Notes: generated by a model not told the origin, from the sequence alone. 6,958 nt of DNA from an uncultured Collinsella sp. (GCA_900545445.1 UQZH01000071.1:1-6958), one strand, 5' to 3'. Shown: positions 1 to 6,912, numbered from the stretch's first letter. Translations and numbers: made by a program.

Positions 1-177
1 GAAGGTAAGCGGCCCCACGAACTCCGTGGCATGCTCGCTCATAACGACCTTGACGCGCGCGCCGCGCTTTTGCAGCAGGCGCACGATATTGCACGACTTA
101 TAGGCGGCGATCCCGCCGGTAATGCCCAGCAGGATCGTTTTTCCCTCAAGTTGCATTGAATTGTTGGATGCCGTCAT
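1..177 (-). CDS. coaBC: CoaBC N-terminus: phosphopantothenoylcysteine decarboxylase / phosphopantothenate-cysteine ligase, partial at window edge
   Basis: Only the first 59 residues are present; the gene runs off the left edge of the window. CoaBC (Dfp) is a cytoplasmic bifunctional enzyme of coenzyme A synthesis: the C-terminal CoaB part joins cysteine to 4'-phosphopantothenate, and the N-terminal flavin-dependent CoaC part decarboxylates the product to 4'-phosphopantetheine. What is visible is the start of the flavoprotein fold: the strand and glycine turn TILLGITGGIAAYK (residues 14-27), a helix with CNIVRLLQKRGA, then the second strand VKVVMSEHATEFVGPLTF, all characteristic of CoaC. The catalytic His and the CoaB half lie outside the window, so bifunctionality is assumed, not seen. 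The ATG at 177 follows the stop of the zinc-ribbon gene by 3 bases and has AAGGAAG (186-192) about 8 bases upstream. A second in-frame ATG at 156 has no such site, so 177 is preferred. It is the last visible gene of the operon. Confidence 0.88.
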   Translation of the reverse strand, partial: MTASNNSMQLEGKTILLGITGGIAAYKSCNIVRLLQKRGARVKVVMSEHATEFVGPLTF

Positions 178-180
178 CGT

Positions 181-900
181 TTAAGCTTCCTTGCTCGGGA
201 GTACCAGGAGGCGGTGGCAGTACGGGCAGTGCGTAATTGACCTACCGTCGTGGTTGAGGTCGCTCATGGACGATGCCTGCAGCGCGGTGTGGCAGACTGT
301 GGGGATGTTGCCCTGGATGGTCTCGACGGCCAGGCCGCGGAACTGCTTGAGCAGACGCTCGTAGTCGGTGAGCACGTCGGCCGGCAGCGTGGCGGCAAGC
401 GCGGTGCGTTCCTTAGTGGCGGCGTCAATCTGAGCCTGCAGGTCGGCAGCCTTGGCGCGGGCGGCCTTGGTATCGGCCTTCACGCCCTCCTCGAACTTGG
501 CGATAATTGCCTGTGCGCGGGCCTCGCGGTCGAGCGCCTCCTTATGGGCGACAACGACGTCCTTGCGGGTGTGCTCAATCTTGTCCAGACGCTTGGCCAG
601 GGTTGCGAGTTCATTCTCCAGGTCCTGAACCTCACGGTAGTCGGAACCGTCGACGTGGCGCTTCTTGGCAGCCTCAATGGCGTTGTTGGTCTGAATCTCG
701 GTGGTGTTGAGATCGTCGAGCTCAATGTCCAGGTCCTTGCGCTGGGCGTAGAGCTTGGTCATCTCGGCTTTGAGCTTAACGTAGGTCTTACGCTTGGAAG
801 CGAGCTCCTTGAGCTCCGGCATATTGGCAAGTTCGCTCTTGTTGCGGGCGAGCTCCAAATCGATCTGTTGCAGCTTGAGTAGCGTAGCGCCGGCGCTCAT
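181..900 (-). CDS. Coiled-coil protein with C-terminal C4-type zinc ribbon (degenerate first knuckle)
   Basis: This 239-residue protein belongs to the poorly characterised bacterial family with a long helical coiled coil and a C-terminal zinc ribbon (pfam02591-like). Residues about 5-185 are rich in Lys, Glu, Ala, Leu and Gln with heptad-like spacing, including the family-like stretch GSDYREVQDLENEL. The ribbon sits at about 197-232: Cys203-His204, then Cys225-Pro-Tyr-Cys228 followed by HRLLVL. Family members usually carry CxxC in both knuckles; here the first reads PTVC, so one cysteine is missing and His204 may or may not substitute. No signal peptide or membrane segment is seen. The ATG at 900 is chosen because AAAGGAGAG lies 5-7 bases before it; an in-frame start at 936 would add 12 residues inside the upstream gene without such a site. 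It overlaps the Nif3-like gene by ATGA. Genes of these two families are often neighbours. The molecular function is unknown; nucleic-acid or protein binding is only a guess. Confidence 0.85.
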   Translation of the reverse strand: MSAGATLLKLQQIDLELARNKSELANMPELKELASKRKTYVKLKAEMTKLYAQRKDLDIELDDLNTTEIQTNNAIEAAKKRHVDGSDYREVQDLENELATLAKRLDKIEHTRKDVVVAHKEALDREARAQAIIAKFEEGVKADTKAARAKAADLQAQIDAATKERTALAATLPADVLTDYERLLKQFRGLAVETIQGNIPTVCHTALQASSMSDLNHDGRSITHCPYCHRLLVLPSKEA

Positions 901-1706
901 AAGTTCTCTCCTTTTGTCACAGTCCACCATTGGCAAGGGTTCAGTATTTTAATCACATGACGGGGGTCGACCCCGGCGTCAACTGCAGAGTTCATCAATA
1001 TATCAACGAACGGCTCCTCGGAGCGGTCATGGCCGAGCAAAACCACTGGCAGCCCGCGCAAGGCAAGGTCTTGCGCTACGTGGTAGCCCGCCTCGCCCGT
1101 CACGATGACATCCGCACCGGCGGCGATGGCGAGCTCTCCAAAGTCGCCCAAGGAGCCGCCCAAAATGGCGATGGTGCGGCACGGGTGCTCGGCATCGCCC
1201 CACACGCGGGGGTCGCTTCCGAAGGCCGTGGCGGCGCGAGTGGCAAGGTCGCGCAGGCTGCAGGGGTCGTCGAGTGTCGTAAGGGCTCCCAGGCCGCAGG
1301 CCTCGGGGTCGTCCACATGCTCCAGTGAGCTCATGGGCTCAGCGCCCAGCAACTCACTCAGGCGAACGCGCGCCTCATACGAGCGGTCCAGGTTGGTGTG
1401 GAGCGAGATAATGCTCACCCCACAACGGGCCGCCTCGTAGAGCGCCGCACTGCACTGGGGACGTGTCGCGCTGAGCGGGCAAAATGCCTCGGGCGCCTTG
1501 ATGTAGACGGGATGATGCGTGAGCAACACGTTGGCTCCGGCTGCCAAGGCGCGGTGCACGTTGGCCCTGGTGGCGTCAAGCGCGCAGGCAACGCCGCGGA
1601 TCTCGTCGTCGGGGTCGCCAACGGATAAGCCTACGTGGTCCCAGCCCTCGGCGTCCGCCTTGGGATAGCGCGCCAGCAGCGCACGCTCGAGCTCGGCGAC
1701 GATCAT
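897..1706 (-). CDS. Nif3/YbgI-like dinuclear metal center hexameric protein
   Basis: The 269-residue protein matches the Nif3/YbgI (DUF34, GTP cyclohydrolase I type 2-like) family, which forms toroidal hexamers with a two-metal site in each subunit. Visible landmarks are GWDHVGLSVG (residues 21-30), corresponding to the family's WDNVGLQVG; the metal-binding LLTHHP with His64 and His65; LHTNLD with His103 and Asp107; GADVIVTGEAGYHVAQD (198-213); and GHDRSEEP with His226 and Glu230. These are the positions expected for metal ligands in family structures. Its length fits the short form without the PII-like insert found in longer homologues. The biochemical role is unsettled; names such as GTP cyclohydrolase I type 2 in databases should not be taken as function. 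Its ATG overlaps the desulfurase stop as ATGA, and its own TGA overlaps the next ATG, pointing to translational coupling on both sides. A weak AGG about 8 bases upstream may serve as ribosome site. Confidence 0.92.
   Translation of the reverse strand: MIVAELERALLARYPKADAEGWDHVGLSVGDPDDEIRGVACALDATRANVHRALAAGANVLLTHHPVYIKAPEAFCPLSATRPQCSAALYEAARCGVSIISLHTNLDRSYEARVRLSELLGAEPMSSLEHVDDPEACGLGALTTLDDPCSLRDLATRAATAFGSDPRVWGDAEHPCRTIAILGGSLGDFGELAIAAGADVIVTGEAGYHVAQDLALRGLPVVLLGHDRSEEPFVDILMNSAVDAGVDPRHVIKILNPCQWWTVTKGENL
906..914 (-). promoter_or_regulatory. Ribosome binding site of the zinc-ribbon gene
   Basis: AAAGGAGAG on the minus strand lies 5 bases before the ATG at 900 (7 bases measured from the AGGAG core). 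It sits within the last codons of the Nif3-like gene and selects this start over the in-frame one at 936. Confidence 0.85.
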
Positions 1707-2881
1707 GCGGCGCCTACGATCGAGAGTAGCGTCTGGGCAAAGTCGTCCAGATCGTCGGGATTCACGCGGTCATCAAAGGAAATGCGCAGTGCGCCCAATG
1801 CCTGCTCACGACCGATGCCCATTGCGCTCAAAACATGGCTGGGATCCATGCTGCCGCTTGAGCACGCCGATCCTGCCGATACCTCAAAGCCGGCGGCGTC
1901 GAGCTTGACGATGAGCTCCTCGGAGTCCATGCCGTCGACGTAGATCGAAACCATACCCGGCAGACGATCGGCCTGTGCGTAGTCGCCCATGGTGGCATGA
2001 ATACGCGGATGAGCCGTAAGCGTGGCATAGAGCTTGTCGGAAAGGGCTTGCAGCGTCGTACGCTCCTGGGCCACGCGTGGCGCCAACGTGCGGGCGGCAG
2101 CGGCAAAGGCCAGCTGCGTGCGCAGGTCCTGCGTGCCGGCACGTCGTCCGGCTTCCTGTCCTCCGCCAAAGATGCGCGGGCGCAGCGGCGTGCGGTTCTT
2201 AAGGTAAAGCGCTCCGGATGCCACAGGGCCGCCGATCTTGTGCGCGGCAACGGTCATGGCATCGACGCCCAGCTCGGTGACATCGAGCGGAATATGCAAG
2301 TAGCCCTGGATGGCATCGGTATGAAACAAGGCGCCGGCAGCATGTGCGGCGGCGGCCAGCTCTCGGATGGGCTGCACAATGCCGGTCTCGTTGTTGGCGA
2401 CCATAATGCTCACGAGCGCCACGTCATCGTCGAGCAGCTCGACAAGCGTGGCAGGCTCAATGTAGCCCGCGCGGCAGGGCTGCACCAGGTCGACGGTAAA
2501 GCCGGCGGCACGCAGCAGCGGCAGGTTGTCCAGAATCGAATCGTGCTCGATGGCCGAAACGATTACACGATCGCGCTTTCGATCGCGCTGACGAGCGCCC
2601 TCGGCAAGACCGAGCAGCGCCAGCTGGTTGGCCTCGGTGCCGCCGTTGGTAAGGATAATCTCGGACGGGCGGACGCGCGCGCCAAAGCTACGGGCGATCT
2701 CGCGACGAGCGACTTCCAAGCGTGCGGCGGCCTTGCGGCCAAGCGAGTGCAGCGAGTTGGGGTTGACGCCGGCGAGCTCGCTGTCGTCGTATTCGCGCTG
2801 CGCAAGGCGCGCCTCGGCGCGCATGGGCGTCGAGGCGGCATAGTCAAGATTCACGGGTATGCGGTTTTGACCTGCGGTCAT
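1703..2881 (-). CDS. Cysteine desulfurase, NifS/IscS family (class V aminotransferase fold)
   Basis: This 392-residue, PLP-dependent cytoplasmic enzyme removes sulfur from L-cysteine, giving alanine and an enzyme-bound persulfide used for Fe-S clusters, tRNA thiolation and other thio-cofactors. The diagnostic motifs are in order: LDYAASTP (12-19), NPNSLHSLGRKA (40-51), TNGGTEAN (78-85), EHDS with His113 stacking on PLP, ANNETG (162-167), HTDAIQ (187-192), AHKIGGP with the PLP Schiff-base Lys215, GGGQEAGRRAGTQD (239-252), and SAGSACSSGS with catalytic Cys340, then GALRISF. Length is normal for the family and the gene is intact. The Cys-loop resembles the NifS/IscS group rather than SufS. No scaffold (IscU, SufU, NifU) or thiI/mnmA gene lies within this window, so the sulfur acceptor cannot be inferred from neighbours. 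The ATG at 2881 follows the rpe stop by 6 bases, with AGGAGG (2893-2898) 11 bases upstream inside the end of rpe. Specific symbols (nifS, iscS) are not assigned. Confidence 0.95.
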   Translation of the reverse strand: MTAGQNRIPVNLDYAASTPMRAEARLAQREYDDSELAGVNPNSLHSLGRKAAARLEVARREIARSFGARVRPSEIILTNGGTEANQLALLGLAEGARQRDRKRDRVIVSAIEHDSILDNLPLLRAAGFTVDLVQPCRAGYIEPATLVELLDDDVALVSIMVANNETGIVQPIRELAAAAHAAGALFHTDAIQGYLHIPLDVTELGVDAMTVAAHKIGGPVASGALYLKNRTPLRPRIFGGGQEAGRRAGTQDLRTQLAFAAAARTLAPRVAQERTTLQALSDKLYATLTAHPRIHATMGDYAQADRLPGMVSIYVDGMDSEELIVKLDAAGFEVSAGSACSSGSMDPSHVLSAMGIGREQALGALRISFDDRVNPDDLDDFAQTLLSIVGAA

Positions 2882-2887
2882 AAGGGT

Positions 2888-3559
2888 TTATGCCTCCTGT
2901 GCGGCCTCGTTGCCCAGCTTTTGCAGCAGCGCAACCTCGGCGGCGGGATCTTCGGACTTAAATACGGCAGAGCCGGCTACGAGCACGTTGGCGCCGGCCT
3001 TGACGACCTCGGCGATGTTCTTGGAAGAGATGCCGCCGTCGACCTCGATCATGGGCGACACGCCGTGGCGCTCGCACATGGCTTTGAGCTCGTGGAGCTT
3101 AGCGATGGTGCCCGGGATAAAGCTCTGGCCGCCAAAGCCCGGGTTCACGCTCATCAGCAGCACCATATCGACGACGTCGATGATGCTCTCGAGCACGCAC
3201 ACGGGGGTGGCGGGGTTGAGCACCACACCGGCCTTGACGCCGCGCTGCTGCAGATGGGTGAGCGTGCGGTGCAGGTGCGTGGAAGCCTCGTAGTGCACGG
3301 TGATCATGTCGGCACCGGCGTCGGCGTACCAATCGACCGTCTCGTCGGGGTTCGACACCATGAGGTGCGCGTCGACCGGTACATCGGTGGAGCGCTTGAC
3401 GGCCTTAAGGATGTCAACGCCAAAGGTGAGGTTGCCGGTAAAGTGACCGTCCATAACGTCGAAGTGCACGTAGTCGGCGCCGGCGATCTTGTCGAGTTCG
3501 CCCTTGAGGTTGGCCATGTCGGCCGAAAGGACAGACGGAGCGATTTTGATGGAACCCAT
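2888..3559 (-). CDS. rpe: Ribulose-phosphate 3-epimerase
   Basis: The 223-residue TIM-barrel enzyme interconverts D-ribulose 5-phosphate and D-xylulose 5-phosphate in the cytoplasmic pentose phosphate pathway. Family signatures are all present: IAPSVLSAD (residues 6-14), VHFDVMDGHF (31-40), AHLMVSNP (64-71), LLMSVNPGFGGQSFIPG (134-150), IEVDGGIS (171-178), and the phosphate-binding AGSAVF (195-200). His32, Asp34, His65 and Asp174 correspond to the four metal ligands of the family, with Asp34 and Asp174 also the acid-base pair. Length is typical and no key residue is missing. AAAGG lies 8 bases before the ATG at 3559. The gpsA stop is 18 bases upstream, the widest gap in the window and still too short for a convincing independent promoter. 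Its place between gpsA and a cysteine desulfurase gives no clear pathway reason and probably reflects co-expression of housekeeping genes. Confidence 0.97.
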   Translation of the reverse strand: MGSIKIAPSVLSADMANLKGELDKIAGADYVHFDVMDGHFTGNLTFGVDILKAVKRSTDVPVDAHLMVSNPDETVDWYADAGADMITVHYEASTHLHRTLTHLQQRGVKAGVVLNPATPVCVLESIIDVVDMVLLMSVNPGFGGQSFIPGTIAKLHELKAMCERHGVSPMIEVDGGISSKNIAEVVKAGANVLVAGSAVFKSEDPAAEVALLQKLGNEAAQEA

Positions 3560-3577
3560 GGTAGAAGCCTTTCTGCG

Positions 3578-4585
3578 CTAGTCGGTGAGTCCGTAGAACT
3601 CTTGAGAAGGGACGCGATCGGTAAGAATCTCGAGCGCCCTATCCAAAGTAACACCGTTGTAGAGCGTTTGCTCCACGGCAAAGGTGAGTGGAATGTCTAC
3701 GCCCAGTGAACGGGCGAGCTCGCTCACGCTGCGGGCCGCGACGGCGCCCTCGACAACCATATGCGTGCGCGTCTGGTACTCGTCGAGCGACACGCCGTGG
3801 GCAAACTCGTAGCCAAAGGTGCGGTTACGCGAATGCTCCGAGGTACAGGTGGCAATGAGGTCGCCCATGCCGGCAAGCCCCATGCAGGTCATAGCTTGAC
3901 CGCCGCGGGCGTGCACCAGACGGCTGATCTCTGCCAGGCCGCGTGTCATGATAAGGGCGAGCGTGTTGTCGCCCGCACCGGTGCCGGCGGAGATGCCGCA
4001 CACGATGGCGATTACGTTTTTCATGGCGCCGCAGACCTCGACACCGGTCATGTCCTGCGACAGGTAGATGCGGAAGGCCGTTGACAGAAGCAGGTCCTTA
4101 AAGGTCTCCCCTATCTGTGGATCTTCGCTGGCGATGACGGCGGCAGAAAGACCTCCGCGGCAGATTTCCTCGGCATGGTTGGGGCCAGAAAGAGCCGCGA
4201 CACGTGCCTCGTTGCCGATCTCGCTGGCGATGACCTCGCTCATGAGCAGGCCGGACTCGGGCTCAATGCCCTTGGTGAGGCAGAGCACCGGGGTATCGGC
4301 GGCGATAAAGGGCGCGGCCTGGTGGCACACGCTGCGAAGGTGCGTCGAAGGAACGGCAAAGATGATGGCCTCGGCGCCGTCGAGCGCCTGCGACAGGTCC
4401 GTGGCGGCGACAACGTTGCCGGGCAGCTCGTATCCCACCAGATAGCGCGGGTTGCGGTGCTCGCCATTGATGCCGGCGGCCGTCTGCTCGCTGTGGGCCC
4501 ACATGGTCACGCGCTCGGCTCGCGCGGCGGCAAGGCCGGCGACGGCGGTTCCCCAGGAGCCGGAGCCAATCAGCGCAACATTCAT
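3578..4585 (-). CDS. gpsA: NAD(P)-dependent glycerol-3-phosphate dehydrogenase
   Basis: GpsA reduces dihydroxyacetone phosphate to sn-glycerol 3-phosphate, the backbone precursor of phospholipids, in the cytoplasm. The 335-residue protein has the N-terminal Rossmann fold with GSGSWGTA (residues 7-14), the second nucleotide-contact region IIFAVPSTHLRSV (74-86), LTKGIE (103-108), SGPNHAEEI (133-141), GAMKNVIAI with the predicted catalytic Lys189, and the substrate-binding GLAGMGDLIATCTSEHSRNRTFG (starting at 236, key residues Asp242, Ser252, Arg253, Asn254 and Arg255). Length matches the family. The ATG at 4585 begins 9 bases after the plsY stop, and its Shine-Dalgarno TAGGAGAG (4590-4597) includes that stop codon, so translation is probably coupled. 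Adjacent plsY consumes the product, which strongly supports the assignment. Cofactor preference (NADH or NADPH) cannot be read from the sequence with confidence. Confidence 0.97.
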   Translation of the reverse strand: MNVALIGSGSWGTAVAGLAAARAERVTMWAHSEQTAAGINGEHRNPRYLVGYELPGNVVAATDLSQALDGAEAIIFAVPSTHLRSVCHQAAPFIAADTPVLCLTKGIEPESGLLMSEVIASEIGNEARVAALSGPNHAEEICRGGLSAAVIASEDPQIGETFKDLLLSTAFRIYLSQDMTGVEVCGAMKNVIAIVCGISAGTGAGDNTLALIMTRGLAEISRLVHARGGQAMTCMGLAGMGDLIATCTSEHSRNRTFGYEFAHGVSLDEYQTRTHMVVEGAVAARSVSELARSLGVDIPLTFAVEQTLYNGVTLDRALEILTDRVPSQEFYGLTD

Positions 4586-4589
4586 GACT

Positions 4590-4597
4590 CTCTCCTA
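4590..4597 (-). promoter_or_regulatory. gpsA ribosome binding site fused with plsY stop codon
   Basis: TAGGAGAG on the minus strand contains the TAG stop of plsY, and its GGAG core is 6 bases before the gpsA ATG. A ribosome ending plsY would sit on the gpsA initiation site, which suggests coupled translation of the two successive lipid-synthesis enzymes. Confidence 0.8.
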
Positions 4598-5278
4598 CTT
4601 ATCGTCGGGCTCGGTGACGCGCTTGGTAAACGAGAGCTTGGACTCCTTACCGGTCATGAGCTTTTTGATGTTCGCACGATGGGCCCACACCACGGTGATG
4701 CCGATTATCGCCATGCAGAACTTGAGGCCCAGGCTGCTGTACGGAAAGACCGCGCAAGCAGCGATGGGAAGACCGATGGCCGCGGCAAGCGAGCCCACCG
4801 ACACAAACTTGGTGATGGCGACGGCCACGATAAACATGCCCAGCAGCGACAGGCCAATTGGCCAATACCAGGCGAGGATGACGCCCAGACCAACTGCGAT
4901 TCCCTTGCCGCCATGGAAATTGAGGTAGGGCGAGAAGATGTGGCCCCACACCGCTGCCAGGCAGATGACGCCGAGCATCCAGTCGCCGGCGGCGCCGGGG
5001 GCCATAATGCTCACGGGGAAGCCATAGCCCAAGTCGGCAATGAGCGGACGCGCGATAAGGACGCAGATGGCGCCCTTAAGGCAGTCGAGCAGCAGCGTGA
5101 GCGCGGCCACCTTGGGGCCGGCCACGCGCAGCGCGTTGGTGGTGCCGATGTTGCCGGAGCCCGCCTTGCGAATGTCCGTGTGGTTGAACACGCGGCCCAA
5201 GATCAGGCCAAACGGAATCGCTCCGATAAAGAACGAGACCACGGCGCAGATGGCGGTCAGAAGAATCGGATTATGCAT
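4595..5278 (-). CDS. plsY: Acyl-phosphate:glycerol-3-phosphate acyltransferase (membrane)
   Basis: PlsY is an integral membrane enzyme that transfers an acyl chain from acyl-phosphate (made by PlsX) to glycerol 3-phosphate, forming lysophosphatidic acid, the first step of phospholipid assembly. The 227-residue protein begins with a hydrophobic segment (about 4-28) and has several further ones (roughly 55-78, 100-117, 127-152, 160-180, 186-199). The three conserved loops are present: GAIPFGLILGR (19-29) with DIRKAGSGNIGTTNALR (35-51), LLLDCLKG (62-69) with GHIFSPYLNFHGGKGIAVG (112-130), and AHRANIKKLMTGKESK (199-214). The start at 5278 is chosen because AAGGAG lies 7 bases upstream; an in-frame start at 5326 would prepend 16 polar residues lying inside der and lacking that site. 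The chosen ATG lies within the last codons of der, giving an 8-base overlap and likely translational coupling. gpsA, which supplies the substrate, follows directly. Confidence 0.96.
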   Translation of the reverse strand: MHNPILLTAICAVVSFFIGAIPFGLILGRVFNHTDIRKAGSGNIGTTNALRVAGPKVAALTLLLDCLKGAICVLIARPLIADLGYGFPVSIMAPGAAGDWMLGVICLAAVWGHIFSPYLNFHGGKGIAVGLGVILAWYWPIGLSLLGMFIVAVAITKFVSVGSLAAAIGLPIAACAVFPYSSLGLKFCMAIIGITVVWAHRANIKKLMTGKESKLSFTKRVTEPDDK

Positions 5279-6605
5279 CCTTTTGCTCCTTCTTCCTAAA
5301 GAAGAGTCGAATGGGCGTGCCGGCAAAGTCGAAGGTCGAGCGCATACGGTTCTCCACGTAGCGCTGGTAGGTGTCGTTGACCAGGTCGCTGTGGTTGACG
5401 AAGAACGTAAACGTCGGCGGATTGACGCCCGTCTGGGTCACGTAGTGCATGCGCAGGCGACGCTTGCCGTCCACCACGGTATGACCGAACTCGCGCAGGT
5501 CGGTGAGGAACGTGTTGAGGCGCGAGGTGCTGATCTTTTGCGAGCGCGTCTTTTCGGCGGCGTCTACCATTGCCCAGATCTTCTCGACGCTGCGGCCGGT
5601 CAGGGCCGAAATGCGCAGGTACTGGGCCCAGGGAGCCATAACGCCCAGACGGCGGTCGATGGTCTCCATGCAGGCCTCGCGCTTGCGATCGTCGTCGAGC
5701 AGGTCCCACTTGTTGAGCAGCACCACGATGGCGCAGCCGCGCTCGATGGCCAAGCCCATGACCTTCTGGTCCTGCTCGGTAACGCCCACGGAGGCGTCGA
5801 CGACGAGCAGCGCCACGTCGGCACGGTCGATGGCGCGCAGGCCGCGGACCATGGAGTAGTACTCGATGTTCTCGTACACGGTGCTCTTCTTACGGATACC
5901 CGCAGTGTCGACCATGCGGTAGTGCTTGCCGTTGCGCTCGACGACCGTGTCGATGGCGTCGCGCGTGGTGCCGGCAATGTTGGACACGATGGAGCGGTCG
6001 GCGCCCAGGATGCGGTTGAACAGCGACGACTTACCGGCATTGGGGCGGCCGATGATGGCGACGTTCAGCGCGTCGGGGAACTCATCGGCGACCTCGTCCT
6101 CTTCCTCCGGAAGCAGGGCCACGATATCGTCGAGCAGGTCGCCGGTGCCGTGGCCGTGCAGCGCCGAGAGCGGCGTGGGCTCGCCGATACCGAGCGAATA
6201 GAACTCCCAGATGCTGTCGTTCTCGCGATCGGGGTTATCGAGCTTGTTCACCAGCAGAAAGACCGGCTTGTCGCAGCGTTTGAGCATGCGGGCGACCGAC
6301 TCGTCCTCCTCGGTGACGCCGGTGCGGCCGTCGACCACAAACAGGATGACGGCGGCTTCCTCGGCGGCGGCGAGGGCCTGGTCGCGAATGGACGTGGCAA
6401 ACACGTCATCACTCTTGAGCGGCTCGATGCCGCCCGTGTCGACGATGGTGAACTCGCGGCCGTTCCAATCGGCCGTGTGATACGAGCGGTCACGTGTGAC
6501 GCCGCGGGACTCGTGGACGATGGCGTCCGAGGTCTGTGCCAGGCGGTTGACGAGCGTGGACTTTCCCACGTTGGGGCGTCCGACGACGGCGACGATAGAT
6601 TTCAT
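5271..6605 (-). CDS. der: Ribosome biogenesis GTPase Der (EngA), double G-domain
   Basis: Der is an essential cytoplasmic GTPase that assists late assembly of the 50S ribosomal subunit. The 444-residue protein carries the family's hallmark tandem G domains. The first has GRPNVGKS (9-16), GVTRDR (35-40), DTGG (56-59), NKLD (120-123) and SAL (147-149). An acidic linker (EEEDEVADEF, 167-176) follows. The second has GRPNAGKS (186-193), GTTRDAID (212-219), DTAG (233-236), NKWD (298-301) and SAL (333-335). A C-terminal KH-like domain covers about 350-438 and ends in a basic FRKKEQKDA tail. Length is normal and all motifs are intact. The ATG at 6605 is chosen over an upstream in-frame start at 6776 because AAAGGAG lies 5 bases before it and the GTPase fold starts immediately; the longer form would add 57 unrelated residues read out of frame through the DUF512 gene. 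A 46-base piece of der (6385-6430, codons for about residues 59-74) recurs at the window's right edge. Confidence 0.98.
   Translation of the reverse strand: MKSIVAVVGRPNVGKSTLVNRLAQTSDAIVHESRGVTRDRSYHTADWNGREFTIVDTGGIEPLKSDDVFATSIRDQALAAAEEAAVILFVVDGRTGVTEEDESVARMLKRCDKPVFLLVNKLDNPDRENDSIWEFYSLGIGEPTPLSALHGHGTGDLLDDIVALLPEEEDEVADEFPDALNVAIIGRPNAGKSSLFNRILGADRSIVSNIAGTTRDAIDTVVERNGKHYRMVDTAGIRKKSTVYENIEYYSMVRGLRAIDRADVALLVVDASVGVTEQDQKVMGLAIERGCAIVVLLNKWDLLDDDRKREACMETIDRRLGVMAPWAQYLRISALTGRSVEKIWAMVDAAEKTRSQKISTSRLNTFLTDLREFGHTVVDGKRRLRMHYVTQTGVNPPTFTFFVNHSDLVNDTYQRYVENRMRSTFDFAGTPIRLFFRKKEQKDA
5286..5291 (-). promoter_or_regulatory. plsY ribosome binding site inside der
   Basis: AAGGAG on the minus strand lies 7 bases before the plsY ATG at 5278, within the codons for the Lys-Glu-rich tail of Der. 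It decides the plsY start and supports coupling across the 8-base overlap. Confidence 0.85.
6385..6430 (+). repeat. Direct repeat copy A (46 bases), native copy inside der
   Basis: This segment of der, just downstream of the DTGG motif codons on the coding strand, is identical base for base to 6913-6958. It reads normally as Der protein (IEPLKSDDVFATSI), so this is the original copy. Confidence 0.95.
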
Positions 6606-6610
6606 CTGCA

Positions 6611-6617
6611 CTCCTTT
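6611..6617 (-). promoter_or_regulatory. der ribosome binding site overlapping the DUF512 gene stop
   Basis: AAAGGAG on the minus strand lies 5 bases before the der ATG at 6605 and shares two bases with the TAA stop of the upstream gene. It decides the der start against an in-frame start at 6776. Confidence 0.85.
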
Positions 6618-6912
6618 AATGGGTAGGGTCAGTGGAAGTGTTAGAGTCGGCAGGCACAATGCCAAGGATGTGCTCCAGGGTATCGAGCAGCTCATGCGGC
6701 ATGGTCGACACCACATGAACCTCGGCGCCGCGACTGGTAAGGCTTGCGAGTAAATCGTCACGATGATACTCGTCAAGCGTCATGCCGTCAGCGTTGAACA
6801 TGAGCTTAGGCACAAAGAGCATAACCCCCGAGAGGTCCTGCGGCAGCTGTTCCAGAATGTCGCAGGCGACGATGAGGCCGGTCACGTCCACGTTGCCGCC
6901 AAAGTAGCGATT
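6616..6912 (-). CDS. DUF512 family protein, C-terminal fragment (5' part missing)
   Basis: About 98 C-terminal codons are readable, ending at a TAA 10 bases before der. The segment NRYFGGNVDVTGLIVACDIL, then LFVPKLMFNADGMTLDEY and the final stretch with AEVHVV, resembles the C-terminal DUF512 domain (typically FFGG.V.VTGLLT..D..., P..ML...G..LDD). Full-length members also carry an N-terminal PDZ-like and a radical-SAM-like region and are about 430-470 residues; that part is not in the window. The function of the family is not established. Members commonly sit directly upstream of der in Firmicutes and Actinobacteria, which supports the call. Beyond 6912 the sequence is a copy of part of der, and the DUF512 frame meets a TGA at 6934-6936, so the native upstream sequence is lost or replaced there. 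A GTG at 6891 could formally start an open frame, but it lies inside the conserved domain and is not the true start. Confidence 0.72.
   Translation of the reverse strand, partial: NRYFGGNVDVTGLIVACDILEQLPQDLSGVMLFVPKLMFNADGMTLDEYHRDDLLASLTSRGAEVHVVSTMPHELLDTLEHILGIVPADSNTSTDPTH

Noticed and set aside
3560..3577. Possible promoter or terminator in the gpsA-rpe gap
   Set aside because: The 18-base gap is filled largely by the rpe ribosome site. No hairpin with a T-run and no -10/-35 pair is visible.
1997..3709. Open frame of 570 codons on the plus strand across the desulfurase and rpe genes
   Set aside because: It lies opposite two confidently identified genes and crosses their boundary. Its translation is low-complexity (Gly, Val, Leu, His, Asp, Arg rich) with no recognisable domain. 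Long antisense frames are expected in GC-rich DNA with few A/T-rich stops.
4175..5299. Open frame of 374 codons on the plus strand opposite gpsA and plsY
   Set aside because: It runs across the gpsA/plsY boundary antisense to both; the composition is that of a GC-rich shadow and no family resemblance is seen.
5040..6626. Open frame of 528 codons on the plus strand opposite der and plsY
   Set aside because: It is another antisense shadow of a confidently identified gene, rich in Val, Ala, Gly, His and Asp, with no motif and no plausible context.
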